A stretch of 64,000 nucleotides of DNA from AP-15 sp963712825 (GTDB lineage: Bacteria; Pseudomonadota; Alphaproteobacteria; ATCC43930; CGMCC-115725). Location of the stretch: the NCBI GenBank assembly GCA_963712825.1, contig CAVQJP010000016.1:957869-1021868 (forward strand), read 5' to 3'. Shown here piece by piece: positions 8,091 through 16,460 of this stretch. The position numbers and the translations under genes are program-made. Numbering within the stretch: the first letter of the stretch is position 1; every line of letters begins with the position of its first letter. The notes below the pieces were generated by a model. That model was not told where the DNA came from. It saw only the letters and a list, made by a program, of their open reading frames with translations, and did not search any database.

Positions 8091-9234
8091 ATGATGATCA
8101 GAGCAAAGTTGACCCGGCGGCGTATGCTGGCGGTGGGGCTCGTCGCCGCGGCGCTGCCGAAACCCGTTGCCGGGTGGCGCAGAGCCCTCGCGGACACGAC
8201 GCCGGATACAGTGGTCTACGTGTCGAACGCCGGCAGCAAGGAGATCGGCATCTTTGCGATGAACCGCGACAGCGGCGAATTGACGGCGATCGACAAGGTC
8301 CCGGTTCCCGGCACCGACAAGCCGTCGCCCGCCAACATGCCGATGGCGGTGACACCCGATCGCCGGTTCATTTTCGCCGCGTTGCGCAGCGGCAATTTTC
8401 CGGCGTCGAGCTTTGCGATCGACCGCGCGACCGGGCGGCTGACCCATGTCGCGACCACCCCGCTCGCCGACAGCATGGCATACATCATCACCGACCGGAC
8501 CGGACGGTTTCTGCTCGGCGCGTCTTATCCCGGCAACAAGCTTACGATCAACCCGATCGACATCGACGGCCATATTGTCGAGAAGACGACCGAGATCATC
8601 CCAAACCGGCCGAAGTCGCACTGCATCCTCGTCGATAAAACAAACAAGTATTGCTACGCGTCGAGCCTTGGCGGCGACATCGTCATGGAGTGGAAGTTCG
8701 ATCCGGCCAGCGGGACCTTGTCGCCGAACGGGCCGGGCGCGGTCCACACCAAGCCCGGCGCTGGGCCGCGGCACATGGCGCTCCACCCCAACCAGCGTTT
8801 CCTCTATCTGATCACCGAGACCACCGACACAATCGGCGCCTACGCCATCGACCCCGCCTCGGGGACGTTGACCGAGCTGCAATTTGTCGACGCGCGTCCC
8901 CCTGGTTTTACCGCGCAGCCCGCCGCCGCCGATCTGCACGTGACGCCGGACGGCCGGTTTCTCTACGGAAGCGAGCGCAAGACCAGCACCTTGGCCGGCT
9001 ACCGCATCGATCCCGAAAAAGGCACCCTGTCGCCCATCGGGCATTGGCCGACCGAAAAGACCCCGCGCGGCTTTAACATCGACCCGCGCGGCCGCTTTCT
9101 GCTGTCGGTCGGGCTCGAACTCGAATGCGATGACGGTCTACCGCATCGACCGGCAATCGGGGCAGCTCGCCCCCGTCAAGCAATACCCGATGGGACAGAT
9201 GCCGAACTGGATCGAATTCGTCGACCTGCGATAG
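8091..9234 (+). pseudogene. Exported beta-propeller lactonase paralogue with a one-base frameshift near its 3' end
   Basis: This is a paralogue of the preceding gene across almost its full length (VVYVSNAGSKEIGIFAMNRDSGELTAID and so on). It adds an N-terminal leader MMIRAKLTRRRMLAVGLVAAAL that resembles a twin-arginine or Sec signal. As sequenced, the frame runs to 9314 with an unrelated tail. If one base of the GAAC at 9117-9120 is dropped, the frame continues as LDSNAMTVYRIDRQSGQLA and ends NWIEFVDLR at the stop 9232-9234. This matches the paralogue's ending NWIEIVDLR. The repaired protein would be 380 residues. A sequencing error or a real frameshift are both possible. GGGGAGG precedes the ATGs at 8091/8094. 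Confidence 0.85.
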
Positions 9235-9457
9235 GCGACCCTATGGATGCGATGTCGAGGGGAAAGCCGGCGGAACGCGCAGCGAGACCACGGTTGCGCC
9301 GTCCCTCCGCTTGAGCCAGGCCGCGATCGACTGAAACTGCGGGCCGGATGCGCAATATGGGTCATCGTCGTTGCGAACCTCGCCGCAGCATGTTTGACTC
9401 GCTCTGCCAGCGGCGACGGTCTGGGTTGCAGCAGGGTTGCGATCGACGGAAGCGGGC

Positions 9458-10225
9458 ATGAAGCAGCCATCGAGCGCGGGGGCGCAGCAGATGACGCCCC
9501 TCGGCCGCAAGCTCACCTGGTTCGGCGAACTGTCTGCCGAAGATATCGCGGTGCTCGACACGCTGCATGCCACGACCCGCCTGGTGCGCCGCAACCGCGA
9601 CATCGTCAGCGAGGGCCGTAACTACGAGACGCTGTTTGTGCTGCAGCAGGGGTGCGCCATCCGTTACCGCGTTCTGCACGACGGGCGGCGGCAGATATTG
9701 AACATCCTGCTCCCAGGCGATTTTGTCGGCTTTCCCGGCTGCTTTTTTGAGAACGCGCTCTACGCGATCACCGCCCTCTCTGACGTCGTTGTCTGCCCGG
9801 TGCCGTTCGCGGTGCTGATCGGCCTGTTTGAGCACCGTCCGCGATTGGCGGCGACGATCTTTTGGTCTTTCGCCTGTGAGGCTGCAATCTATGCCGAACG
9901 CCTGATCGACATCGGGCGGCGCTCGGCCATCGAGCGTGTCGCCCATTTTTTGCTGGAGCTGCTGACGAGGTTGCGAACCGTCGGCCTGGCGGACGAGAAT
10001 TCTTATCACATGCCGTTGACCCAGGAGCTGATCGCCGATGCGCTCGGCCTGAGCGTTCCCCACGTCAACCGCACGTTGCGGCAGCTTCGCGACGACGGTC
10101 TCGTCACCATCGAAGAGCAGCGCGTCGTGGTCAACGACATCGACGCGATGTCGGCGCTGGCTGATTTCGAGAGAAGCTATCTGAGCCGATTTCGCATCCC
10201 GGCTTCGCTGGTCGGGGGGCCGTGA
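9458..10225 (+). CDS. Crp/Fnr family transcriptional regulator
   Basis: This 255-residue protein has an N-terminal cyclic-nucleotide-binding-fold domain (about residues 25-145, with ILLPGDFVGFPGCFF in the roll) and a C-terminal winged helix. Its HTH reads LTQELIADALGLSVPHVNRTLRQLRDDGLV. No cysteine cluster of the FNR [4Fe-4S] type is visible, so it is more likely a CprK/FixK-like or orphan family member. Start ATG 9458 was chosen because the conserved region begins there. A divergent or downstream target such as the MFS gene at 10560 is plausible but unproven. Confidence 0.88.
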   Translation: MKQPSSAGAQQMTPLGRKLTWFGELSAEDIAVLDTLHATTRLVRRNRDIVSEGRNYETLFVLQQGCAIRYRVLHDGRRQILNILLPGDFVGFPGCFFENALYAITALSDVVVCPVPFAVLIGLFEHRPRLAATIFWSFACEAAIYAERLIDIGRRSAIERVAHFLLELLTRLRTVGLADENSYHMPLTQELIADALGLSVPHVNRTLRQLRDDGLVTIEEQRVVVNDIDAMSALADFERSYLSRFRIPASLVGGP

Positions 10226-10391
10226 CCGGTCTTGCTGCCGCGCCGGACGGCGCGTAACCACGGTTCTCCGCGCCCCTCAAGCACCCGGCAACACCTCTCT
10301 CGACACGATCAGGGTCCCGCCTGCCAAGCTCCGGCCGACGCGATCCGTCTCGAAACGGCGCGAAGGCTCAGGGAGGGCCGCTACCAGTCCG

Positions 10392-10405
10392 CCGGACATG
10401 TCCGG
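10392..10405. promoter_or_regulatory. Perfect 14-bp palindrome upstream of the MFS transporter gene
   Basis: CCGGACATGTCCGG is a perfect dyad in the 334-base gap between the Crp/Fnr and MFS genes, about 155 bases before the MFS start. It may be an operator. It does not resemble the FNR/Crp half-site TTGAT/TGTGA. Nothing else is recognised in this gap except a GGGAGG Shine-Dalgarno before 10560. Confidence 0.4.
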
Positions 10406-10559
10406 GTTAATCTGAATCATTCATCTATGTGAAAGACAGCGGTCCCGGCACCGATCTAAGTGCCGATTGGGCCGCGCGAGCATCCGAGTGAATGGGGCGC
10501 CCAAGCCCTCTGCGGAGGATCGCGGGGCCGGCGCGCGGCTGCGAAGGGAGGAGCGCACG

Positions 10560-11975
10560 ATGACCGCCAGTCCGACTGATTCGATCGGCGCCGAGGTGAT
10601 CCCGGCCAGCCATGTGCTCGGGCGCAAGCTCGACAGCATTCCGCTCAGCGCCTATCACGTCGTCATAATCCTGGTGCTCGGGTTCGTCGGCTTTATCGAG
10701 GGGTACGACCTGGCGCTGACCGGGTCGCTGCTGGTGCTGGCCAAAGGACCGCTGCATATGAGCCCCGACGCAGTGCGCGCGCTGGCCACCTGGCCTACTT
10801 TTCTCGTCGTCATCGGCGGGTTTGCGGCGGCGGCGATGTCCGACCGCGTTAGCCGTCTTGCCGTGATGCAGGTCGGCGTCATTCTCAGCACCTTGTGCAC
10901 CCTCCTGATCCTGCTGGTGCACAGTTTCGAGCAGCTGTTCATCTTGCGGCTGATCACCGGCTTCTTTCTCGGCTTTACGATCTCGGCCCCATTCCCGATC
11001 GCCGCCGAGCTGATGCCGGCGCAGCACCGGCGCACCTACGCCGCGATATACGAAACCATGCTTGCGATGGCATTCACCTCGCTGCCGTTTGTCGGCTTTG
11101 TCCTGGCCGACCACCCGCGGGGCTTTCAGCTGGTCGGGTTGCCGGGTGGTGTGACCCTGTTTATCGCCCCGGTGCTGATTTATTTCCTGATACCCGAGAG
11201 TCCGCGCTGGCTGTTGCGGCGAGGCCGGACTCAGGACGCGATCGACAGCGTCAACCTGATCATCAGGCGGTGCGGCGGCCGCGTCGCACCGATGACCGCT
11301 GCCGAGCTCGGAACCGGCCGCGAGAGGGTGCGGGAGCAGCTGCCGCCGTTCTGGAAGCTGTTTGCCCCGGGTCAGCTGCGCTGGACCGCAACCGGTATTC
11401 TGTGCGGCATCTGCGCCGGGACGGTCTATTACTTGATCGCAATCCTGTTGCCGAAAGCGTTGGTCAGCCAGGGCGCCGCCGTCGCCCTGAGCTTCGGATT
11501 AAGCTCGCTGGTGTTCGCGGCCAGCATCCCGGGCAAGCTGTTCAACGGCTTCATCATGGAAATCATTGGACGGCGCTGGACGATCACCGGCGCTTTTCTG
11601 CTGTCGATACCCGGTCTGCTGCTGATGGTGCTGGCGCATCGCGCCGGTTCGGCCGCAACCATTGTGTTCAGCGCCGGCGCGTTGATCACCGGGTTCACCA
11701 CCCTGTCCATCTTCCCCGCGGTGCGGATGTACCTGTCCGAACAGTTCCCGACCGCGTTGCGCGGGCGCGGGCACTTTTTCGGCGAATCGTTCGGCCGAAT
11801 TTTCGCCGGGGTGATCGCCCCCTTTGTGATGGTCTCGCACACCGCCTCGCCGACGATCTTCTTTGGTACGATGATCGTCATGGTCCTGATCGGCGCCTGC
11901 ATTCCGTTCGCGCTCGGCCGAGAAACCTTGGGCAATCTCGAAACCTTCACCGAGGCCCTTCCGGAGCTCGCCTGA
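10560..11975 (+). CDS. MFS transporter, sugar/aromatic-acid:H+ symporter type
   Basis: This 471-residue inner-membrane protein has about 12 predicted membrane helices. Helix 1 contains LGFVGFIEGYDLALTGSLL, similar to the FxxGYD motif of aromatic-acid and metabolite symporters. The loop 2-3 motif is degenerate (AAMSDRVSRLAVM). The sugar-porter-type PESPRWLLRRGR follows helix 6. A long central cytoplasmic loop and a second six-helix half complete the fold. It should import a small organic solute with protons. GAAGGGAGG lies 9 bases before the ATG. The substrate is unknown. Confidence 0.88.
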   Translation: MTASPTDSIGAEVIPASHVLGRKLDSIPLSAYHVVIILVLGFVGFIEGYDLALTGSLLVLAKGPLHMSPDAVRALATWPTFLVVIGGFAAAAMSDRVSRLAVMQVGVILSTLCTLLILLVHSFEQLFILRLITGFFLGFTISAPFPIAAELMPAQHRRTYAAIYETMLAMAFTSLPFVGFVLADHPRGFQLVGLPGGVTLFIAPVLIYFLIPESPRWLLRRGRTQDAIDSVNLIIRRCGGRVAPMTAAELGTGRERVREQLPPFWKLFAPGQLRWTATGILCGICAGTVYYLIAILLPKALVSQGAAVALSFGLSSLVFAASIPGKLFNGFIMEIIGRRWTITGAFLLSIPGLLLMVLAHRAGSAATIVFSAGALITGFTTLSIFPAVRMYLSEQFPTALRGRGHFFGESFGRIFAGVIAPFVMVSHTASPTIFFGTMIVMVLIGACIPFALGRETLGNLETFTEALPELA

Positions 11976-12080
11976 ACGCGGGTCGGCTGCGGGTCGGGGT
12001 ACGCTCGGCCCGTCGCCAGCATCCGCATCGGATCGGCCAAGCATGCTCTCGCTGCCTGACATAAAAAGGGCACCGCCGCG

Positions 12081-12308
12081 ATGCAGCACTTCTTCTCACG
12101 CCGCAACCCCTTGCGGGAGCCGTTGCTGCGCCGCCTCGACCGCGCCGCCGGCCAACTCAATCCATTTCTGATGGTAATCGCGATCGGCCTTGCCGTGCTT
12201 GTCGGCTCTTGCCTGATCGCGCTGTTGGATACCGGAAGCCTGGCGGTAAACCGGCGCGGTCCGGGCTCGACGATCGCAGCGCCCGCAACCGCCGCAGCGC
12301 CTTACTAG
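12081..12308 (+). CDS. Small single-pass membrane protein, unknown function
   Basis: This 75-residue protein has a basic amphipathic start (MQHFFSRRNPLREPLLRRLDR), one transmembrane helix (FLMVIAIGLAVLVGSCLIALL, about residues 29-49) and an Ala/Pro-rich tail. Codon use matches the neighbours and the frame is closed by phoB's convergent 3' end, with a 4-base overlap. I do not recognise the family. Its position against phoB suggests no functional link, since it is on the opposite strand. Confidence 0.55.
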   Translation: MQHFFSRRNPLREPLLRRLDRAAGQLNPFLMVIAIGLAVLVGSCLIALLDTGSLAVNRRGPGSTIAAPATAAAPY

Positions 12309-13000
12309 CGAGCTTCGAGATCGAGGGCGTAGCCGGCAGAACGGACCGTGCGCACAAGATCGGCGCCGCCATCGGCGTTGAGCGCCTTGCGCAGCCGGCG
12401 GATGTGCACGTCGACGGTCCGCGCTTCGACATAGACGTCGTGGCCCCAGACCGCGTCGAGCAATTGCTCGCGCGAAAACACCCGCCCCGGATGCTGCATC
12501 AGGTGGCGCAGCAGGCGAAATTCGGTTGGGCCGAGATGGATCGGCTTGTCCACTCGCGACACCCGATGAGCCGCGAGGTCCATCGTCACCTCGCCGAATT
12601 GCAATGTCTCCTCGGCGGCGTTGGGCTGGGCGCGGCGTATCACCGCGCGCAATCGAGCGCTCAGCTCGCGCAGGCTGAACGGCTTGGGAATGTAGTCGTC
12701 GGCGCCGCTGTCGAGCCCGCGCACCCGGTCCGCTTCCTCGCCGCGCGCGGTCAGCATGACGACGGGCAGCGCGCGGGTCTGTGCGGAGCGCCGGATCTGG
12801 CGGCAGACTTCGATGCCGGAAACCAGCGGCAGCATCCAATCGAGCAGCACGATGTCGGGTTTGCGCTCGGCAATGCGCATCAGCGCCTCTTCGCCGTCGC
12901 CCGCCTCGGCGACCTCGAAACCGTCCTTTTCGAGATTGTAGCGCAGCAGGGTGACGAGCGGCGCCTCGTCTTCGACGATCAGGACGAGCGGGCGGGTCAT
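12305..13000 (-). CDS. phoB: Phosphate regulon response regulator PhoB
   Basis: This 231-residue OmpR-type response regulator has a receiver domain (residues 1-120) with acidic pocket E10/D11, phosphoacceptor D54 (IVLLDWMLP), conserved T in VVMLTARGEE and K in YIPKPFS. The winged-helix domain (about 135-230) contains LGPTEFRLLRHLMQHPGRVFSREQLL and VDVHIRRLRKAL, the PhoB DNA-recognition helix. It should activate the Pho regulon under phosphate starvation. The start overlaps the phoU stop (ATGA), so it is translationally coupled to the pst operon. The sensor kinase gene phoR is not adjacent in this window. Confidence 0.95.
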   Translation of the reverse strand: MTRPLVLIVEDEAPLVTLLRYNLEKDGFEVAEAGDGEEALMRIAERKPDIVLLDWMLPLVSGIEVCRQIRRSAQTRALPVVMLTARGEEADRVRGLDSGADDYIPKPFSLRELSARLRAVIRRAQPNAAEETLQFGEVTMDLAAHRVSRVDKPIHLGPTEFRLLRHLMQHPGRVFSREQLLDAVWGHDVYVEARTVDVHIRRLRKALNADGGADLVRTVRSAGYALDLEAR

Positions 13001-13719
13001 GCCTGGGTCCGGCCCGGCGGCACGATTTCGAGGGACGAATTGTCGCCCTTCGGCCGTTTTTGGGTCAACGGGGTGCCGTGCACCAGGAAATAGAGGTCCT
13101 CGGCGATATTGGTCGCATGGTCGCCGATCCGCTCGATGTTCTTGGCCATGAACAAAAGATGCGTCGAGGCGCTGATGTTGCGCGGGTCTTCCATCATGTA
13201 GGTCAACAGCTCGCGAAACAGGCTCGCATACATCTCGTCGAGCTCTTCGTCGCGCATCCACACGGCGTAGGCCTTGTCGGCGTCGCGCGCCACATAGGCG
13301 TCGATCACATCCCTGACCAGCGTTTCCGCCAGCCGCGCCATCCGCGGCAGCGCATAGACCGGCTGCACCGGCGGCGACTGGTCGAGAATGATCGACCGCT
13401 TCGCGACATTTGCGGCGTAGTCGCAAATCCGCTCGAGGTCGCTGCCGATCTTGATCGCCGAAAAGATCTCGCGCAGGTCGCGCGCCATCGGCTGGCGCAG
13501 CGCCAGGAGCCGCACCGCCAGATTGTCGAGCTCGTGCTGGAGCTGGTCGACCCTGGCGTCGGTCTCGACGACGCTGGCGGCGAGATCGCTGTCGCGTTCG
13601 ACGACCGCCTCGATCGCCGTCGCGAGCTGGCTTTCGGCGAGCCCGCCCATTTCGGTGATCGTGTTGTTGAGTCGACGCAATTCCTCGTCGTAGCTTTTGA
13701 TGATGTGCTCGGAAGACAT
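12997..13719 (-). CDS. phoU: Phosphate signalling protein PhoU
   Basis: This 240-residue all-helical protein has the duplicated PhoU three-helix bundle: the first unit about residues 15-110 (ELRRLNNTITEMGGLAESQL, LRQPMARDLREIFSAIKI) and the second about 120-220 (including FMAKNIERIGDHATNIAEDLYF). The E/D-x-x-x-D metal-binding motifs of each unit are present (DLERICDYAANVA and IERIGDHATNIA). PhoU bridges the PstSCAB transporter and PhoR to turn off the regulon when phosphate is plentiful. ATG 13719 has GGAAGGG upstream; a GTG three codons earlier is the alternative. Confidence 0.95.
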   Translation of the reverse strand: MSSEHIIKSYDEELRRLNNTITEMGGLAESQLATAIEAVVERDSDLAASVVETDARVDQLQHELDNLAVRLLALRQPMARDLREIFSAIKIGSDLERICDYAANVAKRSIILDQSPPVQPVYALPRMARLAETLVRDVIDAYVARDADKAYAVWMRDEELDEMYASLFRELLTYMMEDPRNISASTHLLFMAKNIERIGDHATNIAEDLYFLVHGTPLTQKRPKGDNSSLEIVPPGRTQA

Positions 13720-13739
13720 GTGCGGCACCCTTCCCTGGG

Positions 13740-14567
13740 TCAGCCGAAGCGGCCGGTGATGTAGTCTTCGGTCCGCCGCTGCTTCGGGTGGGTAAAGATG
13801 GTCTCGGTTTCGTCGAATTCGACCAGCTCGCCGAGATACATGAAGGCGGTGTAGTCCGAGCTGCGCGCCGCCTGCTGCATATTATGGGTGACGATCGCGA
13901 TGCAGTAATCGGGCTTGAGCTCGGCGATCAGCTCCTCGATGCGCTGGGTCGAGATCGGGTCGAGCGCCGACGCCGGCTCGTCGAGCAGCAATATCTCTGG
14001 CCTGACTGCAATCGCCCGCGCGATGCACAGCCGCTGCTGCTGACCGCCCGACAGACCGAGACCGCTCTGCTTCAGCTTGTCCTTGACCTCGTCCCACAAG
14101 GCGGCGCGGCGCAACGCCAATTCAATGCGGTCGTCGAGCTCTGAAGCCGGCAATTTTTCGTAAAGACGGATGCCGAAGGCGATGTTGTCGCGGATCGACA
14201 TCGGAAACGGTGTCGGCTTCTGAAAAACCATGCCGATCTTGGCGCGGAGCAGATTGAGGTCGAGCCCCGGCGACAGGATGTTCTCGCCGTCGACCAGCAC
14301 TTCGCCGGTCGCGCGCTGGCCGGGGTAGAGCTGATAAATTCGATTGAGAACGCGCAGCAGGGTGGACTTGCCGCAGCCGGAGGGGCCGATAAACGCCGTC
14401 ACGCTTTTGTCATGGATCGACAGGTTGACGTTTTTCAGCGCCTGCGAAGCTCCGTAATAAAAATTTACGTTGCGAATTTCCACCTTCTGGCGGGACGCCG
14501 GCGCTGGGTCGGAGTGGGTCGAGATCGGCGGCATCGTCTGGATCGCAGCAGTCGAAAGAGGGCTCAT
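13740..14567 (-). CDS. pstB: Phosphate ABC transporter ATP-binding protein PstB
   Basis: This 275-residue ABC ATPase has Walker A GPSGCGKST, Q-loop VFQKPTPFPMSI, signature LSGGQQQR, Walker B ILLLDEPASALD and switch His in IVTHNMQQA. The PstB-specific loop FPMSIRDNIAFG and C-terminal HPKQRRTEDYITGRFG confirm the subfamily. It energises phosphate import by PstA/PstC at the inner membrane. Its start overlaps the pstA stop (ATGA). The residues before VEIRNVNFYYG form a somewhat long N-terminal extension of about 30 residues. Confidence 0.96.
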   Translation of the reverse strand: MSPLSTAAIQTMPPISTHSDPAPASRQKVEIRNVNFYYGASQALKNVNLSIHDKSVTAFIGPSGCGKSTLLRVLNRIYQLYPGQRATGEVLVDGENILSPGLDLNLLRAKIGMVFQKPTPFPMSIRDNIAFGIRLYEKLPASELDDRIELALRRAALWDEVKDKLKQSGLGLSGGQQQRLCIARAIAVRPEILLLDEPASALDPISTQRIEELIAELKPDYCIAIVTHNMQQAARSSDYTAFMYLGELVEFDETETIFTHPKQRRTEDYITGRFG

Positions 14568-15406
14568 GGCTTGAACGTGCTCCACGAGGCGAGCAGGCGC
14601 GCGCCGATGTTGAGACAAAGCACGGCGACCGTGATCAGCAACGCCCCGCCCCAGGCCAGCGTTTGCCAGTCGGCATAGGGGCTCATCGCGAACTGAAAGA
14701 TCACGACCGGCAGATTGGCCATTGGGGCGTTCAGGTCGGTGCTCCAGAACTGGTTGTTGAGCGCCGTAAACAGCAAGGGTGCGGTCTCGCCGGCGATGCG
14801 CGCGACCGCCAGAATGACACCGGTCAGCATCCCCTGGATCGCCGCCCGGTAGGAGACCATCGTGATCACCTTCCATTTCGGCGTGCCCAGCGCCGAGGCC
14901 GCCTCGCGCAGTGCGTTCGGCACCAGGTTCAGCATGTCCTCGGTGGTCCGCACCACGACCGGGACGACGATGATCGCCAGCGCGACCGCACCCGCCCAGG
15001 CCGAAAAATGGCCCATGCGCACAACCATGATTTCGTAGACAAAGAGCCCGACGATGATCGACGGTGCGCTCAGCAGGATGTCATTGATAAAGCGGACGAC
15101 TTCGCCAAAGCGGCCGCCCCGGCTGTATTCGGCGAGAAAGGTGCCGGCAAGAATCCCGGTCGGGGTTCCGATCAACGTCGCGAGCGCCGTCATCACGACG
15201 CTGCCGAAGATCGCGTTCAACAGCCCGCCGCTGTTGCCGGGCGGCGGCGTCATCTGGCTGAAGAGGGCCGGGGTGATCGCCGCGACGCCGTTGACCAGCA
15301 GGGTCCACAGCACCAGCGCGAGCCATAACAGGCCAAAGCCGGTCGCGGCGACCGACAGGCCCATGACCACGGCATTGACCAGGCGGCGCCGCGCGTAAGG
15401 GGCCAT
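14564..15406 (-). CDS. pstA: Phosphate ABC transporter permease PstA
   Basis: This 280-residue inner-membrane permease has about six helices. The binding-protein-dependent transport signature is the EAA loop REAASALGTPKWKVITMVSYRAAIQG. The segments GGLLNAIFGSVVMTALATLIGTPTGILAGTFLAEY and DILLSAPSIIVGLFVYEIMV are PstA-typical. It forms the phosphate channel with PstC. ATG 15406 was chosen because the family N-terminus begins there; pstC ends five bases upstream. Confidence 0.95.
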   Translation of the reverse strand: MAPYARRRLVNAVVMGLSVAATGFGLLWLALVLWTLLVNGVAAITPALFSQMTPPPGNSGGLLNAIFGSVVMTALATLIGTPTGILAGTFLAEYSRGGRFGEVVRFINDILLSAPSIIVGLFVYEIMVVRMGHFSAWAGAVALAIIVVPVVVRTTEDMLNLVPNALREAASALGTPKWKVITMVSYRAAIQGMLTGVILAVARIAGETAPLLFTALNNQFWSTDLNAPMANLPVVIFQFAMSPYADWQTLAWGGALLITVAVLCLNIGARLLASWSTFKP

Positions 15407-15410
15407 CGGC

Positions 15411-16388
15411 TCAACTCCCCGCCTGCTTTTGCAGCCGCAGCAGCATGACTTTGGCAATCGCAAGCACGATGAAGGTGATGATGAACAGGATAAAGCCGAG
15501 CGCGATCAAGGACGAGCGGTAAAGGTCGCCAAACGCCTCGGTAAACTCGTTTGCCAGCGACGCGGAAATCGTGGTGCCCGGCTGCAGGATCGAAGCGCTG
15601 ATGCGGTGCGCATTGCCGATCACAAAGGTGACCGCCATGGTCTCGCCGAGCGCACGCCCCAGACCGAGCATAATGCCGCCGACAACACCGATGCGGGTAA
15701 ACGGCAGCACCACCCGCCAAACCACTTCGGTGCGCGTGGCCCCGAGACCATAGGCGCTTTCCTTCAGCAATGGCGGCACCGTCTCGAACACGTCGCGCAT
15801 GATCGACGAGATGAACGGCAACACCATGATCGCGAGGATAAAACCGGCGGTCAGCACACCGATGCCAAGCGGCGGCCCGGCAAACAGCAGCCCGATCCCC
15901 GGCACTTGCCCGAGCGTCGCGATGATCGCCGGCTCGATGTACTGCTGCACAAAGGGCGCAAAGACGAACAGGCCCCAGATGCCGTAAATGATGCTGGGGA
16001 TCGCGGCGAGCAATTCGATCATCGTCGCCAATGGCCGCTTGAGCCAGATCGGGCAGATTTCGGTGATGAACACCGCGACGCCAAAGGCGACCGGGATGCC
16101 GACCAGCATCGCGATCGCCGAGGTGACGAGGGTGCCGTAGATCGGCGCCAATGCCCCGAACTTTTCGGTAACGGGGTTCCAGGTCTCGGTGGCGACAAAG
16201 CCAAAAAAGCCGAAGGCCCGCAGCGCCGGCCAGGCCCCGGCGACCAGCGAGACGATAACCCCGCCGAGGATCAGCAATACCAGCAGCGCGAACAGAAACG
16301 TCAGGGCGCGGAACACGGCGTCGCCGACCGCACCGGTGCGGTCCCTTGGCGCCGCCATCGGGCCGATGCCCGCGGTCTCTACCGTCAC
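15411..16388 (-). CDS. pstC: Phosphate ABC transporter permease PstC
   Basis: This 325-residue permease partner of PstA has six or more membrane helices. Its EAA motif is KESAYGLGATRTEVVWRVVLPFTRIG, and the PstC-characteristic SAIAMLVGIPVAFGVAVFITEICP and ELLAAIPSIIYGIWGLFVFAP are present. The start is given as GTG 16388; an in-frame ATG ten codons later (16358) is also possible. It lies between pstS and pstA in a conventional order. Confidence 0.95.
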   Translation of the reverse strand: MTVETAGIGPMAAPRDRTGAVGDAVFRALTFLFALLVLLILGGVIVSLVAGAWPALRAFGFFGFVATETWNPVTEKFGALAPIYGTLVTSAIAMLVGIPVAFGVAVFITEICPIWLKRPLATMIELLAAIPSIIYGIWGLFVFAPFVQQYIEPAIIATLGQVPGIGLLFAGPPLGIGVLTAGFILAIMVLPFISSIMRDVFETVPPLLKESAYGLGATRTEVVWRVVLPFTRIGVVGGIMLGLGRALGETMAVTFVIGNAHRISASILQPGTTISASLANEFTEAFGDLYRSSLIALGFILFIITFIVLAIAKVMLLRLQKQAGS

Positions 16389-16460
16389 TGTTCGCCTCCG
16401 AGGCGGCGGTGGAAAATGGTGACCGAGGGCAAGGCCGCCGCCCCCTTTTCCCGCTTCGCG

